NCBI RefSeq assembly: GCF_025857195.1
Contig: NZ_CP109787.1
Coordinates: forward strand, 1,057,501-1,121,500
Direction of reading: 5' to 3'
From: Leisingera thetidis
Lineage (GTDB): Bacteria > Pseudomonadota > Alphaproteobacteria > Rhodobacterales > Rhodobacteraceae
Length of the DNA stretch: 64,000 nt
Below, piece after piece: positions 28,891 to 38,016 of the stretch. Every line of letters begins with the position of its first letter. Position 1 is the stretch's first letter. The notes under the pieces are model-generated. The model did no database searches. It was given only the letters and a program-made list of their open reading frames with translations, and had not been told where the DNA came from. Position numbers and translations under genes: made by a program.

Positions 28891-29316
28891 ATGACCGCAC
28901 GAAATGCTGTATTGGCCGGCCTGGCCGGCGCGCTTCTTCTTCTGCCCGATGCGGGGTCAGCCTGGCGGGCAATGAACCGGCATGAGGTGCTGCCGGTGTC
29001 AGAAGGCGTCTGGGAGGTGGTTGCCAGGGTCGGTTCCGGCGCGCAGGACTACTGGTGCGGTATCGGCGATTTTGCCATCCGCCAGCTGCGGGCGCCGGTG
29101 AACCAGCGGATCTATGTGTGGCGCGGGGTAGGGCCTTCGGTCAACCGCCCCGGGCGCAAGGCGGTGCAATTTGCCTTCGGCCTGCCGCCGGGTGTCCCGG
29201 ACAGATCCGCCAGCATATCTCTAAATGTGCGCGAGGCGGGCGACAACCTGATGGTTTCTTCGGCACAGACCTATTGCTATGACCGTTTGCCCGGCAGGGA
29301 TCTCTGGCGCTGGTAA
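28891..29316 (+). CDS. Secreted two-cysteine protein, paralogue 3 of 3
   Basis: This 141-residue protein has a signal peptide (AVLAGLAGALLLLPDAGSA). The shared pattern reads VLPVSEGVWEVVARVGSG, DYWCGIGDFAIRQL, IYVWRGVGPSVNR, AVQFAF and MVSSAQTYCYD. It is followed closely by yjbQ, and it has an extra C-terminal stretch RLPGRDLWRW. Confidence 0.82.
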   Translation: MTARNAVLAGLAGALLLLPDAGSAWRAMNRHEVLPVSEGVWEVVARVGSGAQDYWCGIGDFAIRQLRAPVNQRIYVWRGVGPSVNRPGRKAVQFAFGLPPGVPDRSASISLNVREAGDNLMVSSAQTYCYDRLPGRDLWRW

Positions 29317-29362
29317 TGCCTTGCGGCTTGTCTGGCCGGGCAGTTTCGGCCAGAACTGCCTC

Positions 29363-29779
29363 ATGCATCAAGAGTTCACCATTCCGACGCGCGGTCAGGG
29401 GCTTTATGAATTCACCGGCAGCGTGCGGGCTTGGGCGGCAGGCAGCGGCCAGCGGGACGGGCTGCTGACGCTGTTTGTCCGCCACACCTCCTGTTCGCTG
29501 CTGATCCAGGAAAATGCCGACCCCGACGTGCAGACCGACCTGCGGGCGTTTTTTGCCCGGCTGGTGCCGCCCTCGAACCATCCGTCCATGGCCTACTTGC
29601 GCCACACCTACGAAGGCCCGGACGATATGCCGGCCCATATCAAGGCGGCAATGATGCCGGTGAGCCTGTCCATCCCGGTGACAGGAGGCGCGCCGGTGCT
29701 GGGCACCTGGCAAGGCATTTACCTGTTTGAGCACCGCGATGCCCCGCACCGGCGCAAGGTGGCAGCACACCTGGGGTGA
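29363..29779 (+). CDS. YjbQ-family protein (UPF0047, secondary thiamine-phosphate synthase type)
   Basis: This 138-residue protein starts at MHQEFTIPTRGQGL. The family signatures are FVRHTSCSLLIQENADPDV near residue 43 and GTWQGIYLFEHRD near the end, with the conserved His/Asp/Glu cluster thought to form the active site. Members have weak thiamine-phosphate synthase activity; the main role is unsettled. Confidence 0.92.
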   Translation: MHQEFTIPTRGQGLYEFTGSVRAWAAGSGQRDGLLTLFVRHTSCSLLIQENADPDVQTDLRAFFARLVPPSNHPSMAYLRHTYEGPDDMPAHIKAAMMPVSLSIPVTGGAPVLGTWQGIYLFEHRDAPHRRKVAAHLG

Positions 29780-29839
29780 ACCTCTTTATCTAGCGGCGGG
29801 AAATCACCTCTACCCAAATTCTGGAGGGTCGCCTATAGT

Positions 29840-29848
29840 TGTGGATAA
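29840..29848 (-). promoter_or_regulatory. Perfect DnaA box upstream of nrdR
   Basis: TGTGGATAA is the exact complement of the DnaA box TTATCCACA. It lies 54 bp before the nrdR start, in a 122-bp intergenic gap. Confidence 0.5.
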
Positions 29849-29901
29849 CCGGGCGGATCCCGGCACTAAAAACAGACTGACAGGATTGAGGGAGCAGGCG
29901 G

Positions 29902-30369
29902 ATGCGCTGCCCATTTTGCGGAAATATCGACACACAGGTCAAGGATTCACGTCCCGCCGAAGATCATGTTTCGATCCGGCGGCGCCGGTTCTGCCCGGCT
30001 TGCGGCGGCCGTTTCACCACCTATGAGCGGGTGCAGCTGCGCGATCTGGTGGTGATCAAGACCAACGGCAAGCGCGAGGATTTCGACCGCGACAAGCTGG
30101 AACGCTCGATCCGCATCTCGATGCAGAAACGCCCGATCGAGCCGGAGCGCATCGACCAGATGATCTCGGGCATCGTGCGGCGGCTGGAAAGCATGGGCGA
30201 GACCGACATCCCCTCCAAGAAGATCGGCGAGATCGTGATGGAGGCGCTGGCCCGGATCGACACCGTCGCCTATGTGCGCTTTGCCAGCGTCTACAAGAAC
30301 TTCCAGGCAGCCGATGATTTCGAGGACTTTGTCCATGAACTGCGCCCGCCAGCAGCACCGGAAGAATAA
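29902..30369 (+). CDS. nrdR: Transcriptional repressor NrdR
   Basis: This 155-residue regulator of ribonucleotide reductase genes has an N-terminal zinc ribbon with CPFCGN at residue 3 and CPACGGRF at 31, then an ATP-cone domain ([20 protein letters not shown]) that senses ATP/dATP. It overlaps ribD by one base (TAATG), the usual alphaproteobacterial arrangement. Confidence 0.97.
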   Translation: MRCPFCGNIDTQVKDSRPAEDHVSIRRRRFCPACGGRFTTYERVQLRDLVVIKTNGKREDFDRDKLERSIRISMQKRPIEPERIDQMISGIVRRLESMGETDIPSKKIGEIVMEALARIDTVAYVRFASVYKNFQAADDFEDFVHELRPPAAPEE

Positions 30370-31466
30370 TGGACGCTGATCACCGTTTCATGGCGCTGGC
30401 GCTGTCCCTTGGGCGGCGCGGGCAGGGCAACTGCTGGCCGAACCCGGCGGTGGGCTGTGTCATCGTGCGCGATGGGCGTATCGCCGGCCGCGGCTGGACC
30501 AGGCCGGGCGGGCGCCCGCATGCCGAAACCGAAGCGCTGGCGCAGGCGGGTGAAACTGCGCGCGGCGCCACCGCCTATGTGACCTTGGAACCATGCGCGC
30601 ACCAGGGCAAGACGCCGCCCTGTTCCCGGGCACTGATCGATGCTGGTGTGGCGCGCGTCGTGGCCGCTATCGAAGACAGCGATCCGCGGGTGTCAGGCCA
30701 GGGCTTCCAGATGCTGCGCGATGCCGGTGTCGAAGTGGTTTCCGGCGTCTGGGCTGCACAGGCCGCGCGTGACCATGCCGGGTTCTTCCTGAAGACCGAG
30801 CAGGGCCGCCCGCTGGTGACGCTGAAACTGGCCAGCAGTTTCGACGGGCGGATTGCCACCGGCTCCGGGCAAAGCAAATGGATCACCGGCCGGAAGGCGC
30901 GCCGCGCCGTGCATGCGATGCGCGCGCGCCATGACGCGGTGATGGTCGGCGGCGGCACCGCCCGCGCCGATGACCCGTCGCTGACGGTGCGTGATCTGGG
31001 GGTGGAGCACCAGCCCGTGCGGGTGGTTATTTCGCGCCATCTGGACCTGCCGCTGATGGGCCAGTTGGCCCGCACCGCCAGGCAGGTTCCGGTCTGGCTG
31101 TGCCATGGCCACGGCGCCGATCATGAGCGGATTCAGGCCTGGGAAGGGCTGGGCGCCAGGCTGATCCCCTGTGCCTCGCACGGGGTGCAGCTGGACGCGG
31201 CGGATGTGCTGCAGCAGCTCGGGGCAGCGGGCCTTACCCGCGTGTTCTGCGAAGGCGGCAGCGCGCTGGCAGCGTCGCTTCTGGCGTTTGATCTGGTGGA
31301 TGAGCTGATCGGCTTCACAGCCGGGCTCGGCATCGGCGCCGAAGGGCTGCCGTCGATCGGCGCGCTCGGCATCGGGCGGCTGGAGGAAGCACCGCGCTTC
31401 GAGCTGGTTGAAACCCGGCCCATCGGCAAGGACATCCTGCACCGCTGGACCCGCGCGCTGCGCTGA
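30369..31466 (+). CDS. ribD: Bifunctional riboflavin biosynthesis deaminase/reductase RibD
   Basis: This 365-residue protein carries two steps of riboflavin synthesis. The N-terminal cytidine-deaminase-like domain shows the zinc ligands in RPHAETEAL (near residue 50) and PCAHQGKTPPCSRAL (near 78). The C-terminal reductase domain starts near 150 (VTLKLASSFDGRIATG). It is coupled to nrdR. The next rib gene, ribE, lies 4.8 kb away, beyond a capsule gene block on the other strand. Confidence 0.96.
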   Translation: MDADHRFMALALSLGRRGQGNCWPNPAVGCVIVRDGRIAGRGWTRPGGRPHAETEALAQAGETARGATAYVTLEPCAHQGKTPPCSRALIDAGVARVVAAIEDSDPRVSGQGFQMLRDAGVEVVSGVWAAQAARDHAGFFLKTEQGRPLVTLKLASSFDGRIATGSGQSKWITGRKARRAVHAMRARHDAVMVGGGTARADDPSLTVRDLGVEHQPVRVVISRHLDLPLMGQLARTARQVPVWLCHGHGADHERIQAWEGLGARLIPCASHGVQLDAADVLQQLGAAGLTRVFCEGGSALAASLLAFDLVDELIGFTAGLGIGAEGLPSIGALGIGRLEEAPRFELVETRPIGKDILHRWTRALR

Positions 31467-31531
31467 TACGCTTTGCGCTTTTTGGTTGAGCGGAGTTTTC
31501 CCGCCTGGCGCTGCAGCGCAACTGGTGGCGG

Positions 31532-33544
31532 TCAGCGCCAGAGATGGGCGTAGGTGGCAAACAGACCCTGCAGCTTGGACAGCAGCCTGTTGCCGAGCCC
31601 AGGATGCGGCAGGCGGCCCTCGCGCAAGCGCATCACCGCCACTTCTGCCGGGCAGGGCTGGCCCGTGACGGGATCGAAATAGCGCGGGTAGTCGATCAGC
31701 GCCGCATGGGCCAGGCCCAAGAGCGGCACCGGCGCCCGCCGCCAGGGCGGTACCGGTGCCAGGTCCGCAGTCAGGCCCCAGCCGGCATAGAACGGGGTTC
31801 CCAGCGTCGTCACCGGGATACCGCGCAAGAGTGCCTCGAAGCCCAGCAGAGAGGTCATTGTCCAGACCTCCTGCACCTCGCCAAGCAACGCCATCGGATC
31901 CGTATGGGGTGCCACAGCATCCGCCAGCCCCTCTGCCGCAATGCCGCCCTTGCGCAGGCCGGCCTCCACATCGGGGTGCGGCTTGTAGATGATCACCGCG
32001 TCCGGGTTGGCTTTCCGCGCGGCGCGCAGAAGGTCCAGGTTGGTCCGAACCTCTGCAGCGCCGCAAAGAATTGAGGCATCGTCCTCCACCTGGCCCGGCA
32101 CCAGAATCCGATGGCCTTCGGGAAGGGCAGGGGCAGTGCCGCCGAGATTGTATTTCGAGACGCCGTCCCGAACCAGGGACCGCACCAGGCGTTCGGCCCG
32201 CAATTCCTCGGCCTGGGTCATCTCCGCGCGGCGAGCGATCAGCGTATCGAGATCCGACGGCTGGCGCGGGTCGTAGTAGATCCCGCGGGTGTCGGTCACC
32301 AGCGACAGCGGCGGCACCAGTTCCGCGCCCAGACCGCGCGAGCGCAGAAAACCGTCCTCCACCCTGACCGCGCCGGCATGCGCCTCGCTTGCCCTGCCGG
32401 CCCAGACCATCCGGCGGCGGCCGCCCTTATCCGCCTTTGCGGGATCGCCGGTGAACGCCACCCGCTTTTCGGAGCCAAAGAACTTCTGCAGCGGTTTGCG
32501 CTTCCACATCCGCATGCCCGAGGCTGACCAGCCGCCGTGGTCCTGCCGCCAGGCCCGCACCCGCGCCTCCAGGTTGTCCAGCACCGTTTCCAGCCCGCAC
32601 AGTTCATCACGGAACGGATCGTACCACTTCGGATAGAGGATCATTGCCGCGGCAAACAGCTGCGCCCGCGTCAGCCGCCGCTGTCGGCGCGCAGGCGGCG
32701 CGTCGTCAACACTCAGCCCCCAGCCCGCATAAAACGGCTGGCCGAAAACCCGCGGCCTGTGGCCGGCCAGGATGGCCTCGAACCCCAGCTGCGAGGAGAC
32801 GGTGTAGACGCCCACCGCGCCCTCCAGCAGCGCCCAGGGCGAGACGCTGGCGGTGAACAGCTCGACCCGCCCCTGCGCATCCCCGGCGCCGTAATAGCCC
32901 GCCCGGTAGCCGCGCAATGTCTCGGGGTGGGTTTTGATCAGCACCCGCGCGCCGGGGTGTTCCTCCTGGGCAAAGGCCAGCATTTCCAGAAACCGCGCCC
33001 GGTCGGCGCGCGACGCAGTGACGGAGGCATCGTTCCGCGCCTGATCCGCCACCAGCACATAGCCGGGCTCCGGCACCGGGCTCTCAGGGTCAAAGGCGTT
33101 GTACTTGCTGAGATGCGCAGCCTTGAGGCGGGCAATGGCATCGCGCGCCCGGCGCATCAGATCGGCGTCATCCAGCGGATGGCCGGCCAGAAGCTGTTCC
33201 AGATCCGAGGGCGTGGCGGCATCGAAATGCACGCCGGCCCGGTCCAGCAGCAGCCCTGCGGGCGGCTCGCCGGCGCGCCCGGGATGGAGCGAGCGCAGAA
33301 ACGCATCCTCTGCCCTGAGCAGCCCGCAGCCGCGCCGCTTTGCCACCGCAAGGCCCCGGTGCGCAGTGGGGGAGGCGCCCCAGATGCCGACCAGATCCTG
33401 CGGCCGCGGCAGGCCCAGCCGGATATCATAGCCGGCCAGCTGCAGGATCCGCCGCACCCGGCGCTGGGTCAGAAAGCCGCCGTTGTATACAAAAAGCCGG
33501 GACGCATCGCTCCCGGCTTCCTGCTGGCCTGTACTCAGGCGCAT
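31532..33544 (-). CDS. kpsC: Capsular polysaccharide Kdo transferase KpsC
   Basis: This 670-residue cytoplasmic protein adds beta-linked Kdo residues to the lipid anchor of group-2-type capsules. It is built of two tandem glycosyltransferase modules, visible as repeated motifs: AEDAFLRSLHPG and VEDGFLRSRGLG, VLIKTHPE and VIYKPHPD, and GQPFYAGWGLS and GTPFYAGWGLT. Full length for KpsC. It lies 6 bp downstream of the export gene on the same strand. Confidence 0.93.
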   Translation of the reverse strand: MRLSTGQQEAGSDASRLFVYNGGFLTQRRVRRILQLAGYDIRLGLPRPQDLVGIWGASPTAHRGLAVAKRRGCGLLRAEDAFLRSLHPGRAGEPPAGLLLDRAGVHFDAATPSDLEQLLAGHPLDDADLMRRARDAIARLKAAHLSKYNAFDPESPVPEPGYVLVADQARNDASVTASRADRARFLEMLAFAQEEHPGARVLIKTHPETLRGYRAGYYGAGDAQGRVELFTASVSPWALLEGAVGVYTVSSQLGFEAILAGHRPRVFGQPFYAGWGLSVDDAPPARRQRRLTRAQLFAAAMILYPKWYDPFRDELCGLETVLDNLEARVRAWRQDHGGWSASGMRMWKRKPLQKFFGSEKRVAFTGDPAKADKGGRRRMVWAGRASEAHAGAVRVEDGFLRSRGLGAELVPPLSLVTDTRGIYYDPRQPSDLDTLIARRAEMTQAEELRAERLVRSLVRDGVSKYNLGGTAPALPEGHRILVPGQVEDDASILCGAAEVRTNLDLLRAARKANPDAVIIYKPHPDVEAGLRKGGIAAEGLADAVAPHTDPMALLGEVQEVWTMTSLLGFEALLRGIPVTTLGTPFYAGWGLTADLAPVPPWRRAPVPLLGLAHAALIDYPRYFDPVTGQPCPAEVAVMRLREGRLPHPGLGNRLLSKLQGLFATYAHLWR

Positions 33545-33550
33545 GCTGTC

Positions 33551-34687
33551 CTAGCCGCCGTCAAGCGCGGTGGAGACGCTGGACAGCGAGCCCACCGGGG
33601 TCACGAGCAGCGAGATGGTTTTGGTCCATTGGGTGTAGGGCGCCTCGGTGACATAGAGCGTGTCATCATCGCGGATCACGAAATCGCGGGCGACAAACAA
33701 GCCGTTCGGCTGGGTCAGGTTCAGCACGTAGACCAAACGCTGCGCGCCGATCAGATCGTCGCGGCCAAGAACCTGATTGGCAATCTCGGCCGGCTCATTG
33801 CGCAGCACAAAGACGCCTGTCGGGTCCGAGGCGGAGGAGATCAGGCCGCCGACCTGGGCAATGGCTTCCAGGGCTGACAGGTCCTGGCTTTCAAACGGCA
33901 CCCGCGCCTGGGCCGAAGTCGCCCCCAAAGCGGTGAAGGAACGGGTGTCTTCTTCAACCAGAATGCGGTCGCCGCCGCGCAGGGCCACATCCAGCTCCGG
34001 ATGGTCGAACAGGTCCTGGAACCAGATCTTGCCCTTTTCCTGGCCGCGGATCACGGTGACCTGGGCAATTTCCGGCTGGATTGTCACCCCGCCGGCCTGG
34101 GCCAGCATGGATGACAGGGTCCGGGTCGGGCGTTCGATCGGATAGACACCCTGGCCGCCCACAGCGCCGGTCAGGCTGACGGTGGCGCCGTCGCCCGCCA
34201 GGCGGCGCACCTGCACCTGCGGGTCGGGGGTCTGGTCTTCCAGTTTCTTGGTGATGGTCTCGCGCAGCTGCTCCGGCGTGTTGCCCGAGGCGCGCAGGCG
34301 GCCTGCGTAAGGCACAAAGATGTAGCCGGCACTGTCGACCTGCACCTCTTCCAGCACGGTGGAGTTGGTGGCCTCGGCCGCCAGCAGCCCGTCATCCACG
34401 TTTTCCCAGACCGTCAGCCCGAGCACGTCGCCCGGCCGGATGGTGTCCGAGGTCAGCTTGCCCGCAGAGGTGAAGCCGGAGGAAAAGCCAAGGGCCGGCA
34501 CAACAGCTGTGGCGCGCGCGACGCGGTCGTTGACGGAGACGATGAAGGCATCGCCTTCCCGCTGCACGGAACCGGCAAAGATCTGGCGCTTGCTGGGGCC
34601 GACTTTGGGCAGGCCGCAAGAGGCCGCAAGGGCCAATGCCGCCAGCATGGCCACCGGACGCGCCCAGCGGAGGGGAACGGATTTCAC
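33551..34687 (-). CDS. Polysaccharide export outer-membrane lipoprotein (Wza/KpsD family)
   Basis: This 378-residue protein starts at the GTG at 34687, preceded by GAGGAGACC; the frame extends upstream to a TTG without a ribosome binding site. The signal sequence ends in LAASC, giving a lipidated cysteine at residue 24. The poly_export domain (TIRPGDVLGLTVWENVDDGL, VDSAGYIFVPYAGRLRASG) and following SLBB-like beta-grasp repeats (TVSLTGAVGGQGVYPI) are clear. It likely forms the outer-membrane channel for the capsule. Confidence 0.9.
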   Translation of the reverse strand: MKSVPLRWARPVAMLAALALAASCGLPKVGPSKRQIFAGSVQREGDAFIVSVNDRVARATAVVPALGFSSGFTSAGKLTSDTIRPGDVLGLTVWENVDDGLLAAEATNSTVLEEVQVDSAGYIFVPYAGRLRASGNTPEQLRETITKKLEDQTPDPQVQVRRLAGDGATVSLTGAVGGQGVYPIERPTRTLSSMLAQAGGVTIQPEIAQVTVIRGQEKGKIWFQDLFDHPELDVALRGGDRILVEEDTRSFTALGATSAQARVPFESQDLSALEAIAQVGGLISSASDPTGVFVLRNEPAEIANQVLGRDDLIGAQRLVYVLNLTQPNGLFVARDFVIRDDDTLYVTEAPYTQWTKTISLLVTPVGSLSSVSTALDGG

Positions 34688-34782
34688 TGCTCGGTCTCCT
34701 CGACCAATTATTGTTTGCCTCAAGTTTTACCGGCAACCTAACCGGCCAGCGGGATAAAATCCAGTCTTTGGGCCATCCGGCG

Positions 34783-36075
34783 TCAGGTCACCAGGCGCAA
34801 CTGTTGCCGCGGTGCCGCTGTGCCCAGGCGCAGCGCATCATAGGGATCGTCAGGTGCCAGCATCATGTCGGCCACCTGGCGCAGCAGCTGGCGGCGCCCG
34901 TCGCGGGAATAATAGCCGCCAGGCACTTGCGAGGTTTCAAGCAGGAACCGCCGGTAATCCTTGTAGGCGCGGCTGTCGGGGCGGCAGGCCGCGGCAAAGA
35001 ATTCCGCCAGCGGCTGCTCCGAGACAAATTCCGGCTTGCCATAGACCGCGCGCCCGAACACCCGCAAGGGGATGCCGCGCCACAGCACCTGCTGGCCGGC
35101 GGTGGAGTTGACGGTCACCGCGGTGCGGGCCTCGTTCAAAAGCTGCGCCAGCTTGCCGCCGCGCACATAATGCACCCGGCCGGCGATGCCATGCTCCCGC
35201 GCCAGCCGCCGCAGCGTGCGGCGCACCTGGGCGCGGCCGTCTTCCAGCGGGTGCGCCTTGATCACCAGGTGATGATGGCGCGGGGCGCCTGCGGCAAAGC
35301 CGCCGATCACCTCCGCCAGGAAATCGCGCATGCTGCTGAAGGGGGAGTGCATCTGGAACGAACTGTCATGCTCCAGCTGCAGCAACGCCAGATGGTAGGG
35401 GAAGCCGCCGCTGCGGATGCGCCGCTCCGCCAGCCGCCGTTCCAGGGCCTGGGCGGGCATCAGCAGCAAGCGCTTGAGGTAAAGCTGGAATTCCTTGGTC
35501 ACCGGCAGCGCCCGGTGCGGCCGGAAGTTGCGGTACCTGCGGTTCCGGAACATGACGAACCAGTGATAGAGCGCGCCGTAGAACACATGCTGGCGCATGT
35601 CGCCCCAATGCGCAGGCGGCAGCTGCGCTTCCATGTCCGACCGCGCCAGCGCCTGCTGCATCTCGGGGACCGTCATGTCCATCAGCCGCGAATGGCCATT
35701 GGCGCCGCCGCGCTCATAGGTCACCCAGTAGGGGCGCAGGTAGCCTTCCTCGAAAACATGCACGGTGAGGCCGCGCTGCCGCGCCGCCGCCACTGCGGTC
35801 GCATGAATGGGGCGGGTATCGCCATAGATCACAATGTCGGTGATGCCGCGGCTTTCCAGCAGCCCGGCGAGCACCTCCGGCCACTCCTGCTGGCAGCCGG
35901 TGAAGGGAATGTAGCTGTCCCGGCGGCGCCAGAACGCCTGGTCGCCGGCATTGAACCCCACCCGCGCAACCTCGCATCCCGCCGCCTGCAGCATCCGGCC
36001 AAGGGCAGCAAAAAACGGACCGTGCGGGCCTTGCAGGAACAGGAAGCGGCGGGAGTTCATCGGGCGGTTCGGCAT
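34783..36075 (-). CDS. kpsS: Capsular polysaccharide Kdo transferase KpsS
   Basis: This 430-residue protein starts the Kdo linker on the capsule lipid anchor. It matches KpsS in FLFLQGPHGPFFAALGRML at the N-terminus, VEEGYL-type FEEGYLRPYWVT near residue 110, KAHPLEDGR near 270 and VNSTAGQQVLWRGIPL near 325. It is the first gene of the kpsS-kpsD-kpsC block, 95 bp before the export gene. An internal ATG at 36060 is possible. No kpsM, kpsT or kpsE is in the window. Confidence 0.92.
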   Translation of the reverse strand: MPNRPMNSRRFLFLQGPHGPFFAALGRMLQAAGCEVARVGFNAGDQAFWRRRDSYIPFTGCQQEWPEVLAGLLESRGITDIVIYGDTRPIHATAVAAARQRGLTVHVFEEGYLRPYWVTYERGGANGHSRLMDMTVPEMQQALARSDMEAQLPPAHWGDMRQHVFYGALYHWFVMFRNRRYRNFRPHRALPVTKEFQLYLKRLLLMPAQALERRLAERRIRSGGFPYHLALLQLEHDSSFQMHSPFSSMRDFLAEVIGGFAAGAPRHHHLVIKAHPLEDGRAQVRRTLRRLAREHGIAGRVHYVRGGKLAQLLNEARTAVTVNSTAGQQVLWRGIPLRVFGRAVYGKPEFVSEQPLAEFFAAACRPDSRAYKDYRRFLLETSQVPGGYYSRDGRRQLLRQVADMMLAPDDPYDALRLGTAAPRQQLRLVT

Positions 36076-36238
36076 CTCTGAGGCAAGAATAATGGCGGCA
36101 ATCTCAAGAAGGGATTAACATTTCAGTAGGGCGAAACTATGGCCGGCGTACGGGGGATGGCAAGCCGGGGCTTGTGAAGACCGCGCGGCTTGGCTACCTC
36201 TGGCCCGGAATTGACCTTTCACCGGCAGGAGCGGACCC

Positions 36239-36826
36239 ATGTTCACTGGCATCATCACCGACGTTGGCACCATCGCCGAGCTGGAGCAGCAGGGCGACCT
36301 GCGGGCCCGCATCCGCACCGCCTATGACACTGCCACCATCGACATCGGGGCGTCGATCGCCTCGGACGGGGTGTGCCTGACGGTGATCGCGCTGGGTGAA
36401 GACTGGTATGATGTGCAGGTGTCGGCCGAGACCGTCTCCAAAACCAATCTCGACGCCTGGGCTGTGGGCAAACGGGTAAACCTGGAACGCGCACTGAAGG
36501 TCGGCGACGAACTGGGCGGGCACATCGTGTCCGGCCATGTGGATGGCGTCGCCGAAGTGGTGGAGATGAAGGACGAGGGCGACAGCACCCGCGTCACTCT
36601 GCGCGCACCCAAGGCGCTGGCCCGTTTCATCGCCCCCAAGGGATCGGTGGCGCTGAACGGCACCTCGCTGACAGTGAACGGCGTGGACGGCTGCGAATTC
36701 GGCATCAACTTCATCCCGCACACCAAGGAAGTCACCACCTGGGGCGATGTAAAGACCGGCGACCGCATCAACCTGGAGATCGACACCCTGGCCCGCTACG
36801 TCGCGCGTCTGCAGGAAGCCGGCTGA
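36239..36826 (+). CDS. ribE: Riboflavin synthase, alpha chain
   Basis: This 195-residue protein consists of two lumazine-binding barrels. It begins MFTGIITDVGTI, and GGHIVSGHVDGVAEV near residue 93 starts the second repeat's motif, with NGTSLTVNGVDG near 143. It converts two molecules of dimethylribityllumazine to riboflavin. GGCAGGAGCGG precedes the start. Confidence 0.96.
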   Translation: MFTGIITDVGTIAELEQQGDLRARIRTAYDTATIDIGASIASDGVCLTVIALGEDWYDVQVSAETVSKTNLDAWAVGKRVNLERALKVGDELGGHIVSGHVDGVAEVVEMKDEGDSTRVTLRAPKALARFIAPKGSVALNGTSLTVNGVDGCEFGINFIPHTKEVTTWGDVKTGDRINLEIDTLARYVARLQEAG

Positions 36827-36844
36827 CGCCACGGGCCTTCCAGC

Positions 36845-36905
36845 TTCTTTCTGGTTGAAAATACTCCGGGGTGAGGCCGCAGGCCGAGGGGCGGCGCCCC
36901 TCCTC
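36845..36905 (-). repeat. Dispersed intergenic repeat, copy C (full, inverted)
   Basis: Read on the minus strand it gives GGGGCGCCGCCCC, TCGGCCTGCGGCCTCA, CCCCGGAGTATTTTCAACC and AGAAAGAAG, the same block order as at 17636-17700. It lies between the convergent ends of ribE and the racemase-family gene and may act as a bidirectional terminator. Confidence 0.75.
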
Positions 36906-36963
36906 CGCCATCAGCCAAGGGCTCCCGCCCCTTGAGCCGGGCGCGCCGCTGGCGCGGCGCGCG

Positions 36964-38016
36964 TCACCACATGTCGCCGACGGTATAGCCCGCAGGGAAC
37001 GGATCGCTGGGATCCAGCGTGTAGCTGGAGAGGCCATAGATCCAGCCTTGGCCGGACAGCGTGGGGACAATGGCCTTGTAAGGCCCCGCTTGCGTCTCGG
37101 CTGTGATCCGCCCGGTGAAGGTGGTGCCCAGCGGCCCGGCATTCACGTAGTCCTGCCCGATGCCCAGCACCCCGCGCGCATGCAGCACCGCCATCTTGGC
37201 GCAGGTACCGGTGCCGCAGGGGGACCGGTCGAGGATGCCGCTGGCGTCCTGCGGGCGCTCCGGGTCGAACCGGCCGGTGGAGATGGTGATCGCGCCGCGC
37301 CCGTTGGTGCCCTCCGCCGCCGGTGCGCCCCAAAGGTTGGTGATGGTCGGGCCGGTGATCTCAGGATTGTCCGGATGCGCCACCGGCAGCTGCTCCGCCG
37401 TGGCATGGCGGATCGCCTCGGAGACACGCACGATCTCGGCGCCGTTGCCTGCGTCCAGCGCAATCCCCAGCCGTTCGGCCTCGGCCAGCACAAAGAACAT
37501 CCCGCCCCAGGCCACATCCACGGTGACGGTGCCCAGCCCGGCCACCTCGACCTGCGCATCCAGATGCACCGCAAAGGCCGGCACGTTCTGGAACGCCACC
37601 CGCGTCACCTTGCCGTCGCGGCATTCCGCGCGCACCCGGATCAGCCCGGCCGGGGCCTCCAGTGTCAGCTCGGTCACCGGTTCCGCCATCGGCACGATGC
37701 CGGTTTCCAGCAGCACCGTCACCACGCAGATCGTGTTGGAGCCCGACATTGGCGGGTATTCGGTCTGCTCGAAGATGATGAAGCCCGCATCCGCCTCCGG
37801 ATGGCAGGGCGGCACGATGGCGTTGCCGCACAGGCCGGGATTGCCGCGCGGCTCGCGCAGCATCTGCAGCCGGATCTCATCATGGTTCGCGGCCATGTCC
37901 TGCATCTTCTCGAATACCGTATTGCCCCGCAGCAGGGGCATGCCGCCGGTGATCACCCGGCCCGGCTCGCCCTCGGCATGGGCTTCAACCGCTTGCAGTA
38001 TGCGGGATGCGCGCAT
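36964..38016 (-). CDS. Proline racemase-family protein (4-hydroxyproline 2-epimerase / 3-hydroxyproline dehydratase type)
   Basis: This 350-residue protein starts at MRASRILQAVEAHAEGEPG after GGGGAGGAGAC. Family motifs are GNTVFEKMQDM, MSGSNTICVVTVLLETG near residue 90 and SPCGTGTCAKMAVL near 265. The first catalytic position, Cys in classic racemases (MCGHxT), is Ser here, while the second (SPCGTGT) keeps Cys. This acid-base pair is found in hydroxyproline-processing subgroups, so plain proline racemase is unlikely. The exact reaction is open. Confidence 0.85.
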   Translation of the reverse strand: MRASRILQAVEAHAEGEPGRVITGGMPLLRGNTVFEKMQDMAANHDEIRLQMLREPRGNPGLCGNAIVPPCHPEADAGFIIFEQTEYPPMSGSNTICVVTVLLETGIVPMAEPVTELTLEAPAGLIRVRAECRDGKVTRVAFQNVPAFAVHLDAQVEVAGLGTVTVDVAWGGMFFVLAEAERLGIALDAGNGAEIVRVSEAIRHATAEQLPVAHPDNPEITGPTITNLWGAPAAEGTNGRGAITISTGRFDPERPQDASGILDRSPCGTGTCAKMAVLHARGVLGIGQDYVNAGPLGTTFTGRITAETQAGPYKAIVPTLSGQGWIYGLSSYTLDPSDPFPAGYTVGDMW

